A stretch of DNA of 64,000 bases from Sphingomonas naasensis (GCF_004792695.1 NZ_SRXU01000009.1:1-64000), one strand, 5' to 3'. Positions 42,797-51,744 are shown, counted from the stretch's first letter. Numbers and translations are program-made. Notes: generated by a model from the letters alone, not told the origin.

Positions 42797-45516
42797 GCGT
42801 CCCCGAACTCTGAGGCGGTGGCGGTGGCTCCATGCCGCAACCGCGCCGCGAGGGGAAGCCGGACTCGTGCGACCGCCTCGTCGAGCGTCACCCGCGCGAC
42901 CGGCGTGCCGGGCGGAAAGGCGTCGAGCAATCGCGACGGTGTCGCGGCGGACAGCAGCACGAAGGTGCCGCGATCGTCGGCGCGGCGAATCAGCCGGCCG
43001 AACGCCTGCGCCAGCCGCGCGCGGACGATGCGATCGTCATAGGCGGTGCCGCCCCCGGCGAGGCGCCGCGCGGCGTGGAGCACGCTCGGCTTGGGCCACG
43101 GCACGCCCTCCATCACCGCGAGCCGCAGCGAATGGCCGGGAACGTCGACGCCGTCGCGCAACGCATCGGTGCCGAGCAGCGAGGCGCGCGGATCGTCGCG
43201 GAAGATGTCGACCAGCGTGCCGGTGTCGATCGGATCGACATGCTGGGCGAGCAGCGGCAGCCCTTCGCGCGCCAGCCGGTCGGCGATCCGGGCATGGACC
43301 GCGCGCAGCCGCCGAATCGCAGTGAACAGCCCGAGCGTGCCGCCCTCCGCCGCGACGATCAGCCGGGCATAGGCATTGGCGAGCGCGGGCAAGTCGCCGC
43401 GCTTGACGTCGGTGACGATCAGCACTTCGGCCTGACCGGCATAATCGAACGGGCTCTCGGCGACGAAGCGCTGGGCGGGACGCAGCAGATGGACCGCGCC
43501 CGAGCGCGCCTCGGCGACGTCCCAGTCGCCGCCGGCGCGCAAGGTCGCCGAGGTGATCACCGCGCCGTGCGCGGGCTCGAGCACGGTCTTGGCGAAAGGT
43601 TTCGAGGGATCGAGCCAGTGGCGGTGCAACCCGACATCATATTCGCGCCCTTCGACGCGATCGACCGCGAGCCAATCGACAAAAGCAGGGTCGGCGGGTC
43701 CGCCGATCCGCGCGATCAGCGCGAGCCACGCGCCGACGGTCTCGGTGCGCCAGCCGAGCGACGCGATCGCGCCTTCGATTCGCGCACGTGCCGGGCCGTC
43801 CATCCAATCGGGCGCATCGGCGAGCACGGCCTCGAGCCGGCGGCCGAGCGCGACCAGCGGGCGGACCAGCGCGTCGAGCGCGGCGCCCGCCGGCCCGGCG
43901 GCCTCGACCAGCGCGGCATCGGGCTCGGCGAGTTCGGTCTCCAGCCCATAGCCGGCATCGCCCGAGCCATTGGTGTCGCGCGCATAGACCAGCCCGCGCA
44001 CCGCGGCGAGCAGCGCCTCGACCGGACCGAAGGGCTCGCCTTCGTTGAGCCGCTGGAGCCAGCCGTCGCTCGGCAGCGCGCGCGCGGCGTCGACTGCCTC
44101 GGCGATCGCGCGGCCACCTTCCTCGTCATAGCTGGCGACATCCGAAAGCCGCGCGGCGAGACCGCGCCGCCGCCCGCGCGATCCCGATTCGGGGCCGGTG
44201 ACCCAGCGCCGTATCTCGATCGCCTCCTGCCCGGTGAGCGCCGCCGAGAACATCGCATCGGCGGCGTCGAACAGGTGGTGGCCCTCGTCGAACACATAGC
44301 GCGTCGGCCGCGTCGCGGTCTCGCGCCCGCGCGCGGCGTTGACCATCACCAGCGCGTGGTTGGCGATGACGATATCGGCGTCCGCCGAGGCACGCGCCGC
44401 CCGTTCGATGAAGCATTTCCGGTAGTGCGGGCAGCCGGCATAGATGCACTCGCCGCGCCGGTCGGTCAGCGCGGTCGAGCCGTTGCGGCGGAACAGCGTC
44501 GGCAGCCAGCCGGGCAGGTCGCCGCCGATCATGTCGCCATCGGCGCTGTACGCCGCCCAGCGCGCGACGAGCTGCGCGAGGATCGCCGCGCGCCCGGCGA
44601 ACCCGCCCTGCAGCGCGTCCTCGAGATTGAGCAGGCAGAGATAATTCTCGCGTCCCTTGCGCGTGACGATCTTCGCCTTGCGCGTCGCCGCATCGGGGAA
44701 CAGCCGCTCGCCTTCGTGCGCGAGCTGACGCTGGAGCGCCTTGGTGAAGGTCGACACCCAGACCGGCCCCTCGGCACGCTCGGCCCAGAGCGAGGCCGGG
44801 GCGAGATAGCCGAGCGTCTTGCCGATTCCGGTCCCCGCCTCGGCGAGAATCAGATTGGGTGAATCGCGCACCGTGCGCGGCGCGAAGGCGCCCGCGGCGG
44901 CGGCGGCATAATCGCGCTGGCCCTGACGCTGCTCGGCGCCGCTGCCGGTCAGCCGCGCCAGCCGCTCGGCGACGTCGCTATCGGGCAGCGTGAGCGTGCG
45001 CGGCGCAGGCCGCGGCGGATGCTCTTCCCATTCGGGCAGCTTCGAGAACAGCCAGCGCTCGGCCTGCCCGGGCTTCGCGATGCGCGCACCCAGCGCCGGC
45101 GCCCATGGCCAGCGCAGCCGGAACAGCGACTGGAGCGCGTTCCACCCGCCCTCGCGCTCGGGCCAATCACCGTCGGGAGTCGCCAGCAGCGCCGCCGCCG
45201 CGTCGCGCAGGAACCCGGCGATATCGGCATCGCTCGCCGGCACCTCCAGCCCGGCGGCGCGGGCGAGCCCCTTCGGCGTCGGCACCATGAAGCGCGCGGG
45301 GTGGAGAAAGGCGAACAGCTCGAGCAGATCGAGCCCGTTGAGCTCGGGATGGCCGAGCCGCTGCCCGACCAGCGGCGCGTTGAGCAGGATAACCGGCGTG
45401 TCAGCCGCCAGCCGGATCGCCTCGCCGCGGCTGACCGCGCGTGTCTCCTCCGCCGTGGCGATCCAGATGCCGCCATGGCTCGCGTGCAGCGCGGGATAGG
45501 GGAGCGGGGAGATCAC
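42793..45516 (-). CDS. ATP-dependent DNA helicase, DinG/XPD type
   Basis: 907 residues. Superfamily 2 helicase with Walker A in AEAGTGIGKTLGYLAPA (about residue 230), DEGH box in VFDEGHHLFDAAD, and four Fe-S cysteines: one in RENYLCLLNLE and three in CIYAGCPHYRKCF. The C-terminal motor domain contains LGTDALRDGVDVPG and QAFGRLIRRADD. The first 200 residues are an extra N-terminal region seen in alphaproteobacterial forms. Probably unwinds 5'-3', for repair or R-loops. Confidence 0.92.
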   Translation of the reverse strand: MISPLPYPALHASHGGIWIATAEETRAVSRGEAIRLAADTPVILLNAPLVGQRLGHPELNGLDLLELFAFLHPARFMVPTPKGLARAAGLEVPASDADIAGFLRDAAAALLATPDGDWPEREGGWNALQSLFRLRWPWAPALGARIAKPGQAERWLFSKLPEWEEHPPRPAPRTLTLPDSDVAERLARLTGSGAEQRQGQRDYAAAAAGAFAPRTVRDSPNLILAEAGTGIGKTLGYLAPASLWAERAEGPVWVSTFTKALQRQLAHEGERLFPDAATRKAKIVTRKGRENYLCLLNLEDALQGGFAGRAAILAQLVARWAAYSADGDMIGGDLPGWLPTLFRRNGSTALTDRRGECIYAGCPHYRKCFIERAARASADADIVIANHALVMVNAARGRETATRPTRYVFDEGHHLFDAADAMFSAALTGQEAIEIRRWVTGPESGSRGRRRGLAARLSDVASYDEEGGRAIAEAVDAARALPSDGWLQRLNEGEPFGPVEALLAAVRGLVYARDTNGSGDAGYGLETELAEPDAALVEAAGPAGAALDALVRPLVALGRRLEAVLADAPDWMDGPARARIEGAIASLGWRTETVGAWLALIARIGGPADPAFVDWLAVDRVEGREYDVGLHRHWLDPSKPFAKTVLEPAHGAVITSATLRAGGDWDVAEARSGAVHLLRPAQRFVAESPFDYAGQAEVLIVTDVKRGDLPALANAYARLIVAAEGGTLGLFTAIRRLRAVHARIADRLAREGLPLLAQHVDPIDTGTLVDIFRDDPRASLLGTDALRDGVDVPGHSLRLAVMEGVPWPKPSVLHAARRLAGGGTAYDDRIVRARLAQAFGRLIRRADDRGTFVLLSAATPSRLLDAFPPGTPVARVTLDEAVARVRLPLAARLRHGATATASEFGDA

Positions 45517-45572
45517 CCGGCCGGTGATAGGCGCGCGGGAACGAAAGGGAAACGGGCTTTTGCGCGCGAAAC

Positions 45573-45599
45573 GGGCCGCATCCGCGAAGGATGCGGCCC
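45573..45599 (-). terminator. Hairpin terminator after the metallothionein-like gene
   Basis: GGGCCGCATCC and GGATGCGGCCC form a perfect 11-bp stem around GCGAA, eight bases past the stop codon of the Cys-rich peptide gene. The T run behind it (CGTTTCG) is weak, but the stem is very stable. Confidence 0.7.
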
Positions 45600-45606
45600 A
45601 TCGCCA

Positions 45607-45690
45607 TCAGCAGCCGCAATCCTTGCAGGTGCAGTTGGTGCAGCGGCAGACGCTGGTTGCCGCAGCAGCGGCCTGGACGGCTTCGGTCAT
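45607..45690 (-). CDS. 27-residue metallothionein-like peptide
   Basis: Reads MTEAVQAAAAATSVCRCTNC then TCKDCGC and stop: a helical Ala-rich head of about 14 residues followed by six cysteines spaced C-x-C-x2-C-x-C-x2-C-x-C (residues 15-27). This spacing is that of metallothioneins and thiolate metal clusters. ATG 45690 is chosen since AGGAG lies seven bases before it; ATG 45696 is too close to that site. A mer-type promoter stands just upstream and a hairpin follows, so it is a complete one-gene unit. Much shorter than SmtA/BmtA (about 55) and without their histidines. Presumably a metal-binding peptide, made when the divergent MerR protein senses its metal. Confidence 0.75.
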   Translation of the reverse strand: MTEAVQAAAAATSVCRCTNCTCKDCGC

Positions 45691-45726
45691 CGTCATTCTC
45701 CTGTTTGCCCGTCAGCGGGCATCACC

Positions 45727-45758
45727 CATATGGCTTCCGTACCATAGTACGGAGTCAA
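45727..45758 (-). promoter_or_regulatory. MerR-type operator and promoter
   Basis: On the minus strand TTGACT (45753-45758) is followed by CCGTAC-TATG-GTACGG and then AAGCCATATG. The block TTGACTCCGTAC-N4-GTACGGAAG equals the classical Tn501/Tn21 mer operator from memory. Spacing from -35 to a -10 (CCATAT or CATATG) is 19 or 20 bases, the over-long spacer that MerR proteins correct by twisting DNA. It drives the Cys-rich peptide gene and lies just in front of the regulator's ATG at 45761. Confidence 0.88.
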
Positions 45759-45760
45759 GC

Positions 45761-46198
45761 ATGGATTCGCTGACGATCGCGGGGCTCGCCAAGGCAGGCG
45801 ATGTCGGGGTGGAGACGGCGCGCTATTATCAGCGCCGCGGGCTGCTGCCCGAGCCGCCGCGCACCGGCGGGAGCGGGCTCGGCGGGGGCATAAGACGCTA
45901 TGGCAGCGACGACGTCCGCCGGCTGCGCTTCATCCGCAACGCGCAGACCGCAGGGTTCACGCTCGAGGAGATCGCCGAGCTGCTCGCGCTCGACGCCACG
46001 CAGGATCGCGCCCGGGTCCGCGCGCTCGCCACCGCGCGGATCGCCGCGCTCGATTCGCGGATCGCCGAGCTGGAGGCCGCACGTGCCGCGCTCGGCCGGC
46101 TCGCCGCGCATTGCAGCGCCAGCGATCGGGGGCCGTGCCCGATCCTCGAGGCATTCGATCCGGCCGGAGGGGTCGCCAAGGGCGGGCGAGGCCGCTAG
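45761..46198 (+). CDS. MerR family metal-responsive regulator
   Basis: 145 residues. The HTH and coupling region (LTIAGLAKAGDVGVETARYY, then GGIRRYGSDDVRRLRFIRNAQTAGFTLEEIAELLAL) is close to the mercury MerR. The long dimer helix follows. Two cysteines at the metal loop, Cys118 and Cys126 in HCSASDRGPCPI, match MerR Cys117 and Cys126, but the position of MerR Cys82 is Arg (in LDATQDRARV). A three-coordinate Hg site as in MerR is therefore incomplete; the effector could be another thiophilic ion. No merT, merP or merA is nearby. Confidence 0.9.
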   Translation: MDSLTIAGLAKAGDVGVETARYYQRRGLLPEPPRTGGSGLGGGIRRYGSDDVRRLRFIRNAQTAGFTLEEIAELLALDATQDRARVRALATARIAALDSRIAELEAARAALGRLAAHCSASDRGPCPILEAFDPAGGVAKGGRGR

Positions 46199-46211
46199 AC
46201 GCGCTCGTGCA

Positions 46212-47816
46212 ATGACGACCGACAAGCAGACCCTGCGCGCCGCCGCGCTCGACTCCAAGGCCTGGCCCTATGAAGAAGCGCGCAAGCTGCTCAAACGCTA
46301 TCCCGCCATTGAACAGGGGGGCGCGCCGGCCAAGGGGCATGTGCTGTTCGAGACCGGCTACGGCCCGTCGGGGCTGCCGCATATCGGCACTTTCAACGAA
46401 GTGCTGCGCACGACGATGGTCCGCCGGGCGTTCGAGGCGCTGAGCGATGTTCCGACGCGGCTGATCGCGTTCAGCGACGACATGGACGGGCTGCGCAAAG
46501 TGCCCGACAACGTCCCCAACAAGGAAATGCTGGCCGCGCATCTCGGCAAGCCGCTGACGCGCATCCCCGATCCGTTCGGCACGCATGAGAGCTTCGCGCA
46601 TCACAACAACGCGATGCTCCGCGAATTCCTCGATCGCTTCGGCTTCGAATATGAATTCGTCTCGTCGACCGACTATTATGCTGGCGGCAAGTTCGACGAA
46701 GCGCTGAAGGGCGTGCTGCGCCATTATCAGGGCATCATGGACGTGATGCTGCCGACGCTCCGCGCCGAGCGCCAGGCGACCTATTCGCCGGTGCTGCCGG
46801 TGAGCCCGAAGTCGGGCGTGGTGCTGCAGGTGCCGATCGAGGTGCTCGATCCCGAGGCCGGCACGATCGCGTTCGAGGATGAAGGCGAGCGCATCGAGCA
46901 GTCGATACTCGGCGGCAAGGCCAAGCTCCAGTGGAAGGTCGACTGGGCGATGCGCTGGGTCGCATTGGGAGTCGATTACGAGATGGCCGGCAAGGACCTG
47001 ATCGATTCGGTGATCCAGTCGGGCAAGATCGCCCGCGTGCTCGGCGGCAAGCCGCCCGAGGGGTTCAACTATGAGATGTTCCTCGACGAGAAGGGCGAGA
47101 AGATCTCCAAGTCCAAGGGCAACGGGCTCAGCCTCGAGCAATGGCTGACCTATGGCCCCGACGAGAGCCTCGCTTTCTATGCCTATCGCGAGCCCAAAAA
47201 GGCCAAGGCGCTGCACTATGGCGTGATCCCGCGCGCGATCGACGATTACTGGAAGGCGGTGGCCGACTATCCCGGCCAGCCGATCGCGCAGCAGCTCGGC
47301 AACCCCGCGCACCATATCCATAATGGCGCGGTGCCCGATCAGCCGCCGCCGGTGAGCTTCTCGCTGCTGCTCAATCTGGTGGGTGTGCTGGGCAGCGGCG
47401 CGACCGCGGAGCAGGTGCGCGGCTATCTGGCGCGCTATCTTCCCGAGGCCGGCGCGGACTATCCCGCGCTCGACGCGATGGTGCCCTTCGCGATCGCGTT
47501 CGTTCGCGACGTCGCCGACAAGCCGGCGCGCCGCGCGCCGCAGGGCATCGAGATCGCGGCGCTCGCGCGGCTCGACACCGAGCTGGCGGCGCTTCCCGCC
47601 GATGCCCCCGCCGAGGACATCCAGAACATCGTCTACGAGATCGGCAAGGCGCAGTTTGGCGATCTTGGCGGGTTCGAGAATCTCCGCGACTGGTTCAAGG
47701 CGCTCTACGAGACGTTGCTGGGATCGGAGCAGGGGCCGCGCATGGGCAGCTTTATCGCGCTCTACGGGATCGACAACAGCCGCAAGCTGATCGCCGAGGC
47801 GCTCGCACGGGGATGA
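46212..47816 (+). CDS. lysS: Lysine--tRNA ligase, class I
   Basis: 534 residues of the class I (archaeal-type) LysRS. HIGH-type motif YGPSGLPHIGTFNEVLRTT at about residue 50, KMSKS-type KGEKISKSKGNGLS, and the alpha-helix-cage C-terminal domain. Unrelated in fold to the class II LysS of most bacteria; class I forms occur in several alphaproteobacteria. Its stop overlaps the nhaA start by four bases. Confidence 0.95.
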   Translation: MTTDKQTLRAAALDSKAWPYEEARKLLKRYPAIEQGGAPAKGHVLFETGYGPSGLPHIGTFNEVLRTTMVRRAFEALSDVPTRLIAFSDDMDGLRKVPDNVPNKEMLAAHLGKPLTRIPDPFGTHESFAHHNNAMLREFLDRFGFEYEFVSSTDYYAGGKFDEALKGVLRHYQGIMDVMLPTLRAERQATYSPVLPVSPKSGVVLQVPIEVLDPEAGTIAFEDEGERIEQSILGGKAKLQWKVDWAMRWVALGVDYEMAGKDLIDSVIQSGKIARVLGGKPPEGFNYEMFLDEKGEKISKSKGNGLSLEQWLTYGPDESLAFYAYREPKKAKALHYGVIPRAIDDYWKAVADYPGQPIAQQLGNPAHHIHNGAVPDQPPPVSFSLLLNLVGVLGSGATAEQVRGYLARYLPEAGADYPALDAMVPFAIAFVRDVADKPARRAPQGIEIAALARLDTELAALPADAPAEDIQNIVYEIGKAQFGDLGGFENLRDWFKALYETLLGSEQGPRMGSFIALYGIDNSRKLIAEALARG

Positions 47817-49075
47817 GCGCGCCCGAGGAAGAGGCCGGGCCGGTCACCGAGGCCGCGGTCCGGATCGAGTCGGCGCTGCGCGATTTCCTCCGGAGCGAGG
47901 CTTCGGGCGGGATCTTCCTGATCGTGGCGGCGGCGCTGGCGATGCTCTGCGCCAATCTCGCGGGCCTGTCGGCGGGCTATTTCCACCTGCTCCATCTCGA
48001 GACGGGCCCGACCATCTCGCCGGCGCACGGCCCGATGACGGTGCATCTGTGGATCAACGACGGCCTGATGGCGGTGTTCTTCCTGCTCGTCGGGCTCGAG
48101 ATCAAGCGCGAGTTCGTCGACGGCCGGCTGGCGAGCTGGGAGCGGCGGCGGCTTCCGATCGTCGCGGCCGCGGCGGGGATGGTCGTCCCCGCGCTGATCT
48201 ACCTCGGGGTGACCCACGGCGTCGCCGGTCTCTCGAAGGGCTGGGCGATCCCCGCCGCGACCGACATCGCCTTCGCGATCGGCGTGCTGGCGCTGCTCGG
48301 CAGCCGGGCGCCGGCGGCGCTCAAGCTGTTCCTCACCACCGTCGCGATCGTCGACGACATGGGCTCGGTGGCGATCATCGCGCTCGCCTATACCGATCAC
48401 CTCAACACGCTCGCGCTCGCCGGCGCCGGGCTGGTGCTGGCGACGATGTATGTCCTCAACCGCAGCGGCGTGCGGCGCCTTCCGATCTATCTGGCCCTCG
48501 CCGTGCTGCTGTGGTGGCTGATCTTTCTGTCCGGCGTGCATGCGACCATCTCGGGCGTGGCCGCGGCGATGATGATCCCGATCGTCAAGTCTCCGGCGAT
48601 GCCCGACGACGTCACCTCGCCGCTGCACCGGCTCGAGCATGCGCTGCATCCATGGTCGGCCTATCTGATCGTGCCGCTGTTCGGCTTCGCCAATGCCGGG
48701 GTGCCGCTCGCCGGGGTCTCGCCTTGGGTGCTGATCGCGCCGCTGCCGCTCGCGATCGCGGCGGGATTGTTCGTCGGCAAGCAGATCGGCATTTTCGGCA
48801 GCATCTGGCTCGCCGCGCGCACCGGCTTCGCCCCGCGACTGGGCCAGGCCGGCTGGATGCAGATCTATGGCATGTCGCTGCTCGCCGGGATCGGCTTCAC
48901 GATGAGCCTGTTCATCGGCGGCCTCGCCTTTCCGGATCGGCCCGAGCTCGTCAGCGAAGTGAAGATCGGCGTGCTCGCCGGATCGGTGCTGTCGGCGCTG
49001 GCCGGCTATCTGGTGCTGCGATTCGCGCCCGCCCCCGCGCCGCTCAAGACACCGGAAGCGCGCGAGACGCCCTGA
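47813..49075 (+). CDS. nhaA: Na+/H+ antiporter NhaA
   Basis: 420 residues, about twelve membrane segments. The ion-binding aspartate pair lies in FLTTVAIVDDMGSVAIIA; VNDG-like WINDGLMAVFFLLVGLEIKRE and the unwound-helix region ATDIAFAIGVL, plus GAGMSLFI-like IGFTMSLFIGGLAF are family typical. Exports sodium using the proton gradient. Its last 32 bases overlap the convergent MFS gene. Confidence 0.95.
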   Translation: MSAPEEEAGPVTEAAVRIESALRDFLRSEASGGIFLIVAAALAMLCANLAGLSAGYFHLLHLETGPTISPAHGPMTVHLWINDGLMAVFFLLVGLEIKREFVDGRLASWERRRLPIVAAAAGMVVPALIYLGVTHGVAGLSKGWAIPAATDIAFAIGVLALLGSRAPAALKLFLTTVAIVDDMGSVAIIALAYTDHLNTLALAGAGLVLATMYVLNRSGVRRLPIYLALAVLLWWLIFLSGVHATISGVAAAMMIPIVKSPAMPDDVTSPLHRLEHALHPWSAYLIVPLFGFANAGVPLAGVSPWVLIAPLPLAIAAGLFVGKQIGIFGSIWLAARTGFAPRLGQAGWMQIYGMSLLAGIGFTMSLFIGGLAFPDRPELVSEVKIGVLAGSVLSALAGYLVLRFAPAPAPLKTPEARETP

Positions 49076-50246
49076 GCGCGCGGCGCTCGGCGAGCATCGC
49101 GAGGCACCAGACGCCGAATCCGCCGAGCGCCAGCGCCGCGCCGACATAGCCGGTCGAAGCCCAGCCCCAGCCGGCCGCGATCGCCATCCCGCCGAGCCAC
49201 GGCCCGAGCGCATTGGCGGTGTTGAACGCCGAATGGTTGAGCGCCGCGGCGAGCATCTGCGCATCGCCGGCGACGTCCATCAGTCGGGTCTGGAGGATCG
49301 CGCCCAGCGAGCCGCCGAGACCGATCGCGAACACCGCCACACAGAGCGACCAGAAATGCGCGGTCGCCAGCGGATAGAGCGCGAGCGCGAGCGCGCTGAA
49401 CAGCAGCAGCGCCGCGGCGCTGGGCATCAGCGCGCGATCGGCGAATTTGGGGACGATGATGTTGCCCGCGGTCATCCCCGCGCCGAAGATCGCCAGCGCG
49501 ACCGGGATCATGCTCGCCGGAACGCGCGTCACTTCGAGCAGCGTCGAGGCGACATAGGTATAGACGCAGAACAGCCCGCCAAAGCCGATCGCGCTGATGC
49601 CGAGCGTCAGCCAGACCTGGCCATTGGCCAGCGCGCCGAGCTCGCGCAACGGGCTGGCATCGTGCGCCGGCCGGTCGCGCGGCGCGAGCCGCCAGACCAG
49701 CGCCATGGTCAGCAGCGCGAGCACCGCGACCACCGCGAACCCCCAGCGCCAGCCCACCGCCTGGCCCAGCCAATTGGCGAGCGGCACGCCGATCACGGTC
49801 GCGATGGTGAGCCCGAGCAGCATCCGGCCGACTGCCTGCGAACGCTGGTTGTCGGGCACCAGCGACGCCGCGACCAACGCCGCGATGCCGAAATAGGCGC
49901 CGTGCGGCAGGCCGCTGAGGAAGCGGAAGACGAGCATCCAGCCATAGGTCGGCGCCAGCGCGCTCAATCCGTTGAACAGCGCGAAGCTGGCCATCAGCAG
50001 GATGAGCAAGGTGCGCCGCGCCATCTTCGCGCCGAGCACCGCGAGCAAGGGCGCGCCGACCACCACGCCGAGCGCATAGGCGCTGATCACATGCCCCGCG
50101 GTCGGCTCGTCGATCCCGAGCCCGTGGGCGAAATAGGGCACGAGGCTCATCGTCGCGAATTCGGTGGTGCCGATCGCGAACCCGCCCATCGCGAGCGCGA
50201 AATGGACGAGCGCGACGGGCGTCGTGCGGGGGGCGGGCGCATGCAT
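49044..50246 (-). CDS. MFS transporter, DHA1-type exporter
   Basis: 400 residues from ATG 50246 (MHAPAPRTTPVALVHFALAM); ATGs at 50264 and 50300 are possible but add Cys-rich non-membrane sequence and none has a clear ribosome site. Twelve membrane segments, opening with MGGFAIGTTEFATMSLVPYF and FLSGLPHGAYFGIAALVAAS as in the AraJ/YdhP branch of arabinose- and drug-efflux proteins. Substrate unknown. Confidence 0.88.
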   Translation of the reverse strand: MHAPAPRTTPVALVHFALAMGGFAIGTTEFATMSLVPYFAHGLGIDEPTAGHVISAYALGVVVGAPLLAVLGAKMARRTLLILLMASFALFNGLSALAPTYGWMLVFRFLSGLPHGAYFGIAALVAASLVPDNQRSQAVGRMLLGLTIATVIGVPLANWLGQAVGWRWGFAVVAVLALLTMALVWRLAPRDRPAHDASPLRELGALANGQVWLTLGISAIGFGGLFCVYTYVASTLLEVTRVPASMIPVALAIFGAGMTAGNIIVPKFADRALMPSAAALLLFSALALALYPLATAHFWSLCVAVFAIGLGGSLGAILQTRLMDVAGDAQMLAAALNHSAFNTANALGPWLGGMAIAAGWGWASTGYVGAALALGGFGVWCLAMLAERRALRASRALPVS

Positions 50247-50364
50247 CGCCGTGCAGGTGGCCATGCTGCACCGCAGCGTCAACCATTCGCGGCTGCACAT
50301 ACGAATGCAGCGGGCGCAAGCGCAACGATTCGACGGGGCAGGGCAGGGTGGCTAGAACCCGGCC

Positions 50365-50898
50365 ATGCTGATCGCCGCACTGCTTGGCTTCGCCGCACCG
50401 GATCCCTGCGTCTCGGAATGGCGCTTCCTGTTCGCCAACGGCCCGCAGGGCGAGGACGTCGCCGGCAGCCGCGCGGCGCTGATCGCGGCGGTGCGGCGCG
50501 GCAGCCCGTTGCGGGTCGGCTGGGGCGAGGCGGCGGCCGACGGCAGCTGGTCGGTCGAGGAATTCTCCAATGTCGGCTTCACCAACATCATGGCCGGGCG
50601 CGATCTGGTGGTGCAGCTTGAGCCCGCGATGATCCAGAACGACTATCTAGACGCGAAGAAGGCGACGCTGCGCGCCGAGCCGCTCGAATGGCGCGCGATT
50701 ATGTCCACCGACGGTCGCTTCGATGCGCAAATGACCGTGCCCGCCACCGGCAAGCTGTTCCGCACGCTGCGCCAGCGCACCCGGATCCACTGGTACGCGC
50801 TCGCGCCCGATCCGAAATGCGATGCGCGCGAGGCGGTCAACTCGGCGCCGCCGGGGCGGAAGAACATCCTCGTCGAGAGCATCAAGCCGGCCGAGTGA
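50365..50898 (+). CDS. Hypothetical exported protein
   Basis: 177 residues with a very short hydrophobic start (MLIAALLGFAAPDPC) that may be a signal or lipid-attachment region. The body has AAVRRGSPLRVGWGE, FSNVGFTNIMAGRDLVVQLEP and a late CDAREAVNSAPPGRKNILVE. Not recognised. A decayed copy of its last 66 bases lies at 51745-51803, joined to a decayed end of etfA. Confidence 0.7.
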   Translation: MLIAALLGFAAPDPCVSEWRFLFANGPQGEDVAGSRAALIAAVRRGSPLRVGWGEAAADGSWSVEEFSNVGFTNIMAGRDLVVQLEPAMIQNDYLDAKKATLRAEPLEWRAIMSTDGRFDAQMTVPATGKLFRTLRQRTRIHWYALAPDPKCDAREAVNSAPPGRKNILVESIKPAE

Positions 50899-50911
50899 GC
50901 GCGGCGAGGGC

Positions 50912-50944
50912 CCGGCGCCTGTAGGACGCCGGCGCGGGCATTTT
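50912..50944 (+). terminator. Possible terminator of the hypothetical gene
   Basis: CCGGCG-CCT and AGG-A-CGCCGG pair with one bulge; CGCGGGCATTTT follows. The rest of the stretch to 51176 holds no credible gene: it has the hexamer-like GTAGG five times and a GAGTCG-N8-CGACTC dyad, of unknown meaning. Confidence 0.4.
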
Positions 50945-51176
50945 GTAGGGTTTGACCGGCCTAGAGTCGCAAGAGTCGCGATCAAACGACTCTCGCGTTG
51001 CGCGGGTAGGAAATGTGGTTGCGCGCGGCTGTAGGAAAATCGACGGCGTCAAAGAGCGCGTCCAGGCTGCTGCCGGACCGGCGGCGAGCCAAGCAGGCGG
51101 AATCCTACATTGCAAGCGCCGGCCGGGTGGCGACTATCGGGTGGAAAGCAGACACTTTGAGCTTTAGCGTCGAGCT

Positions 51177-51533
51177 ATGCTGAAGGCTGGCGTTTTTGAT
51201 AACTTTAAAGGCGCAACCACCCTGCTCCTGTGGGGCGGCGCGGAAGACATGGTTTCACTTCTCAGGGGCCTCGACGGGCTTCGCGCGGGCAATAGCATCG
51301 CCTTTGCAATCGACGGTCCAACAGGCGGTGTCGCCATCACGCGAGGGGAAGGCTCAACGCTGACTAGCGATGGCGGCGTTCTGCGCTGGCAATGCTCGCG
51401 TGAAACGATCGATTTAGCAGTCGGTCTGACTGCGCCGCTGATCGGCCAAGTCGGTCATCACTTCTTGGACGTGAGCGGAATGGCCAAGCAGGTGATTATT
51501 GCCCGGGACGAATACCCGCCCGACTTGCGCTAA
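51177..51533 (+). CDS. Hypothetical protein, low-GC orphan
   Basis: 118 residues: MLKAGVFDNFKGATTLLLWG, then GGAEDMVSLLRGLDGLRAGN and a terminal MAKQVIIARDEYPPDLR. Alternating strand and helix, no signal peptide or membrane segment. Codons such as GTT TTT GAT and TTT AAA at the start are unlike the GTC/TTC/GAC style of neighbours, so it may have been acquired. It lies between the hypothetical gene and the etfA remnant, inside the putative duplicated segment. Not recognised. Confidence 0.6.
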   Translation: MLKAGVFDNFKGATTLLLWGGAEDMVSLLRGLDGLRAGNSIAFAIDGPTGGVAITRGEGSTLTSDGGVLRWQCSRETIDLAVGLTAPLIGQVGHHFLDVSGMAKQVIIARDEYPPDLR

Positions 51534-51632
51534 CGTACGCAATCGGGGCGGCAACCGCCAAGCGTTCGGCCCGGCGGAGCAGCAAAGGGGCGCCCCACAG
51601 GCGCGCGCCCTCGTTCGGCCCCTCAATCCAGC

Positions 51633-51743
51633 CTCAAAGCTTTGCGGTGAGCTCCGGGACGATCATGAACAGGTCGCGACGAGGCCGATGTCCGCGACCT
51701 GGAAGATGGGGTTTCCTCGTCCTTGTTGATCGCGACGATCGTG
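51633..51743 (-). pseudogene. Decayed copy of the 3' end of etfA
   Basis: About 111 bases match 52471-52583, the last part of etfA, at roughly 90 percent by eye, including TCCGGGACGATC, GAGGCCGATGTCCGCGACCT and CTCGTCCTTGTTGATCGCG. Two single-base deletions break the frame. The copy stops abruptly where the next fragment begins. Confidence 0.88.
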
Positions 51744-51744
51744 A

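Noticed and set aside
50882..51167. Two short open frames (50882-51115 minus and 50952-51167 plus)
   Set aside because: No ribosome sites, no recognisable sequence, and mutually antisense; treated as non-coding.
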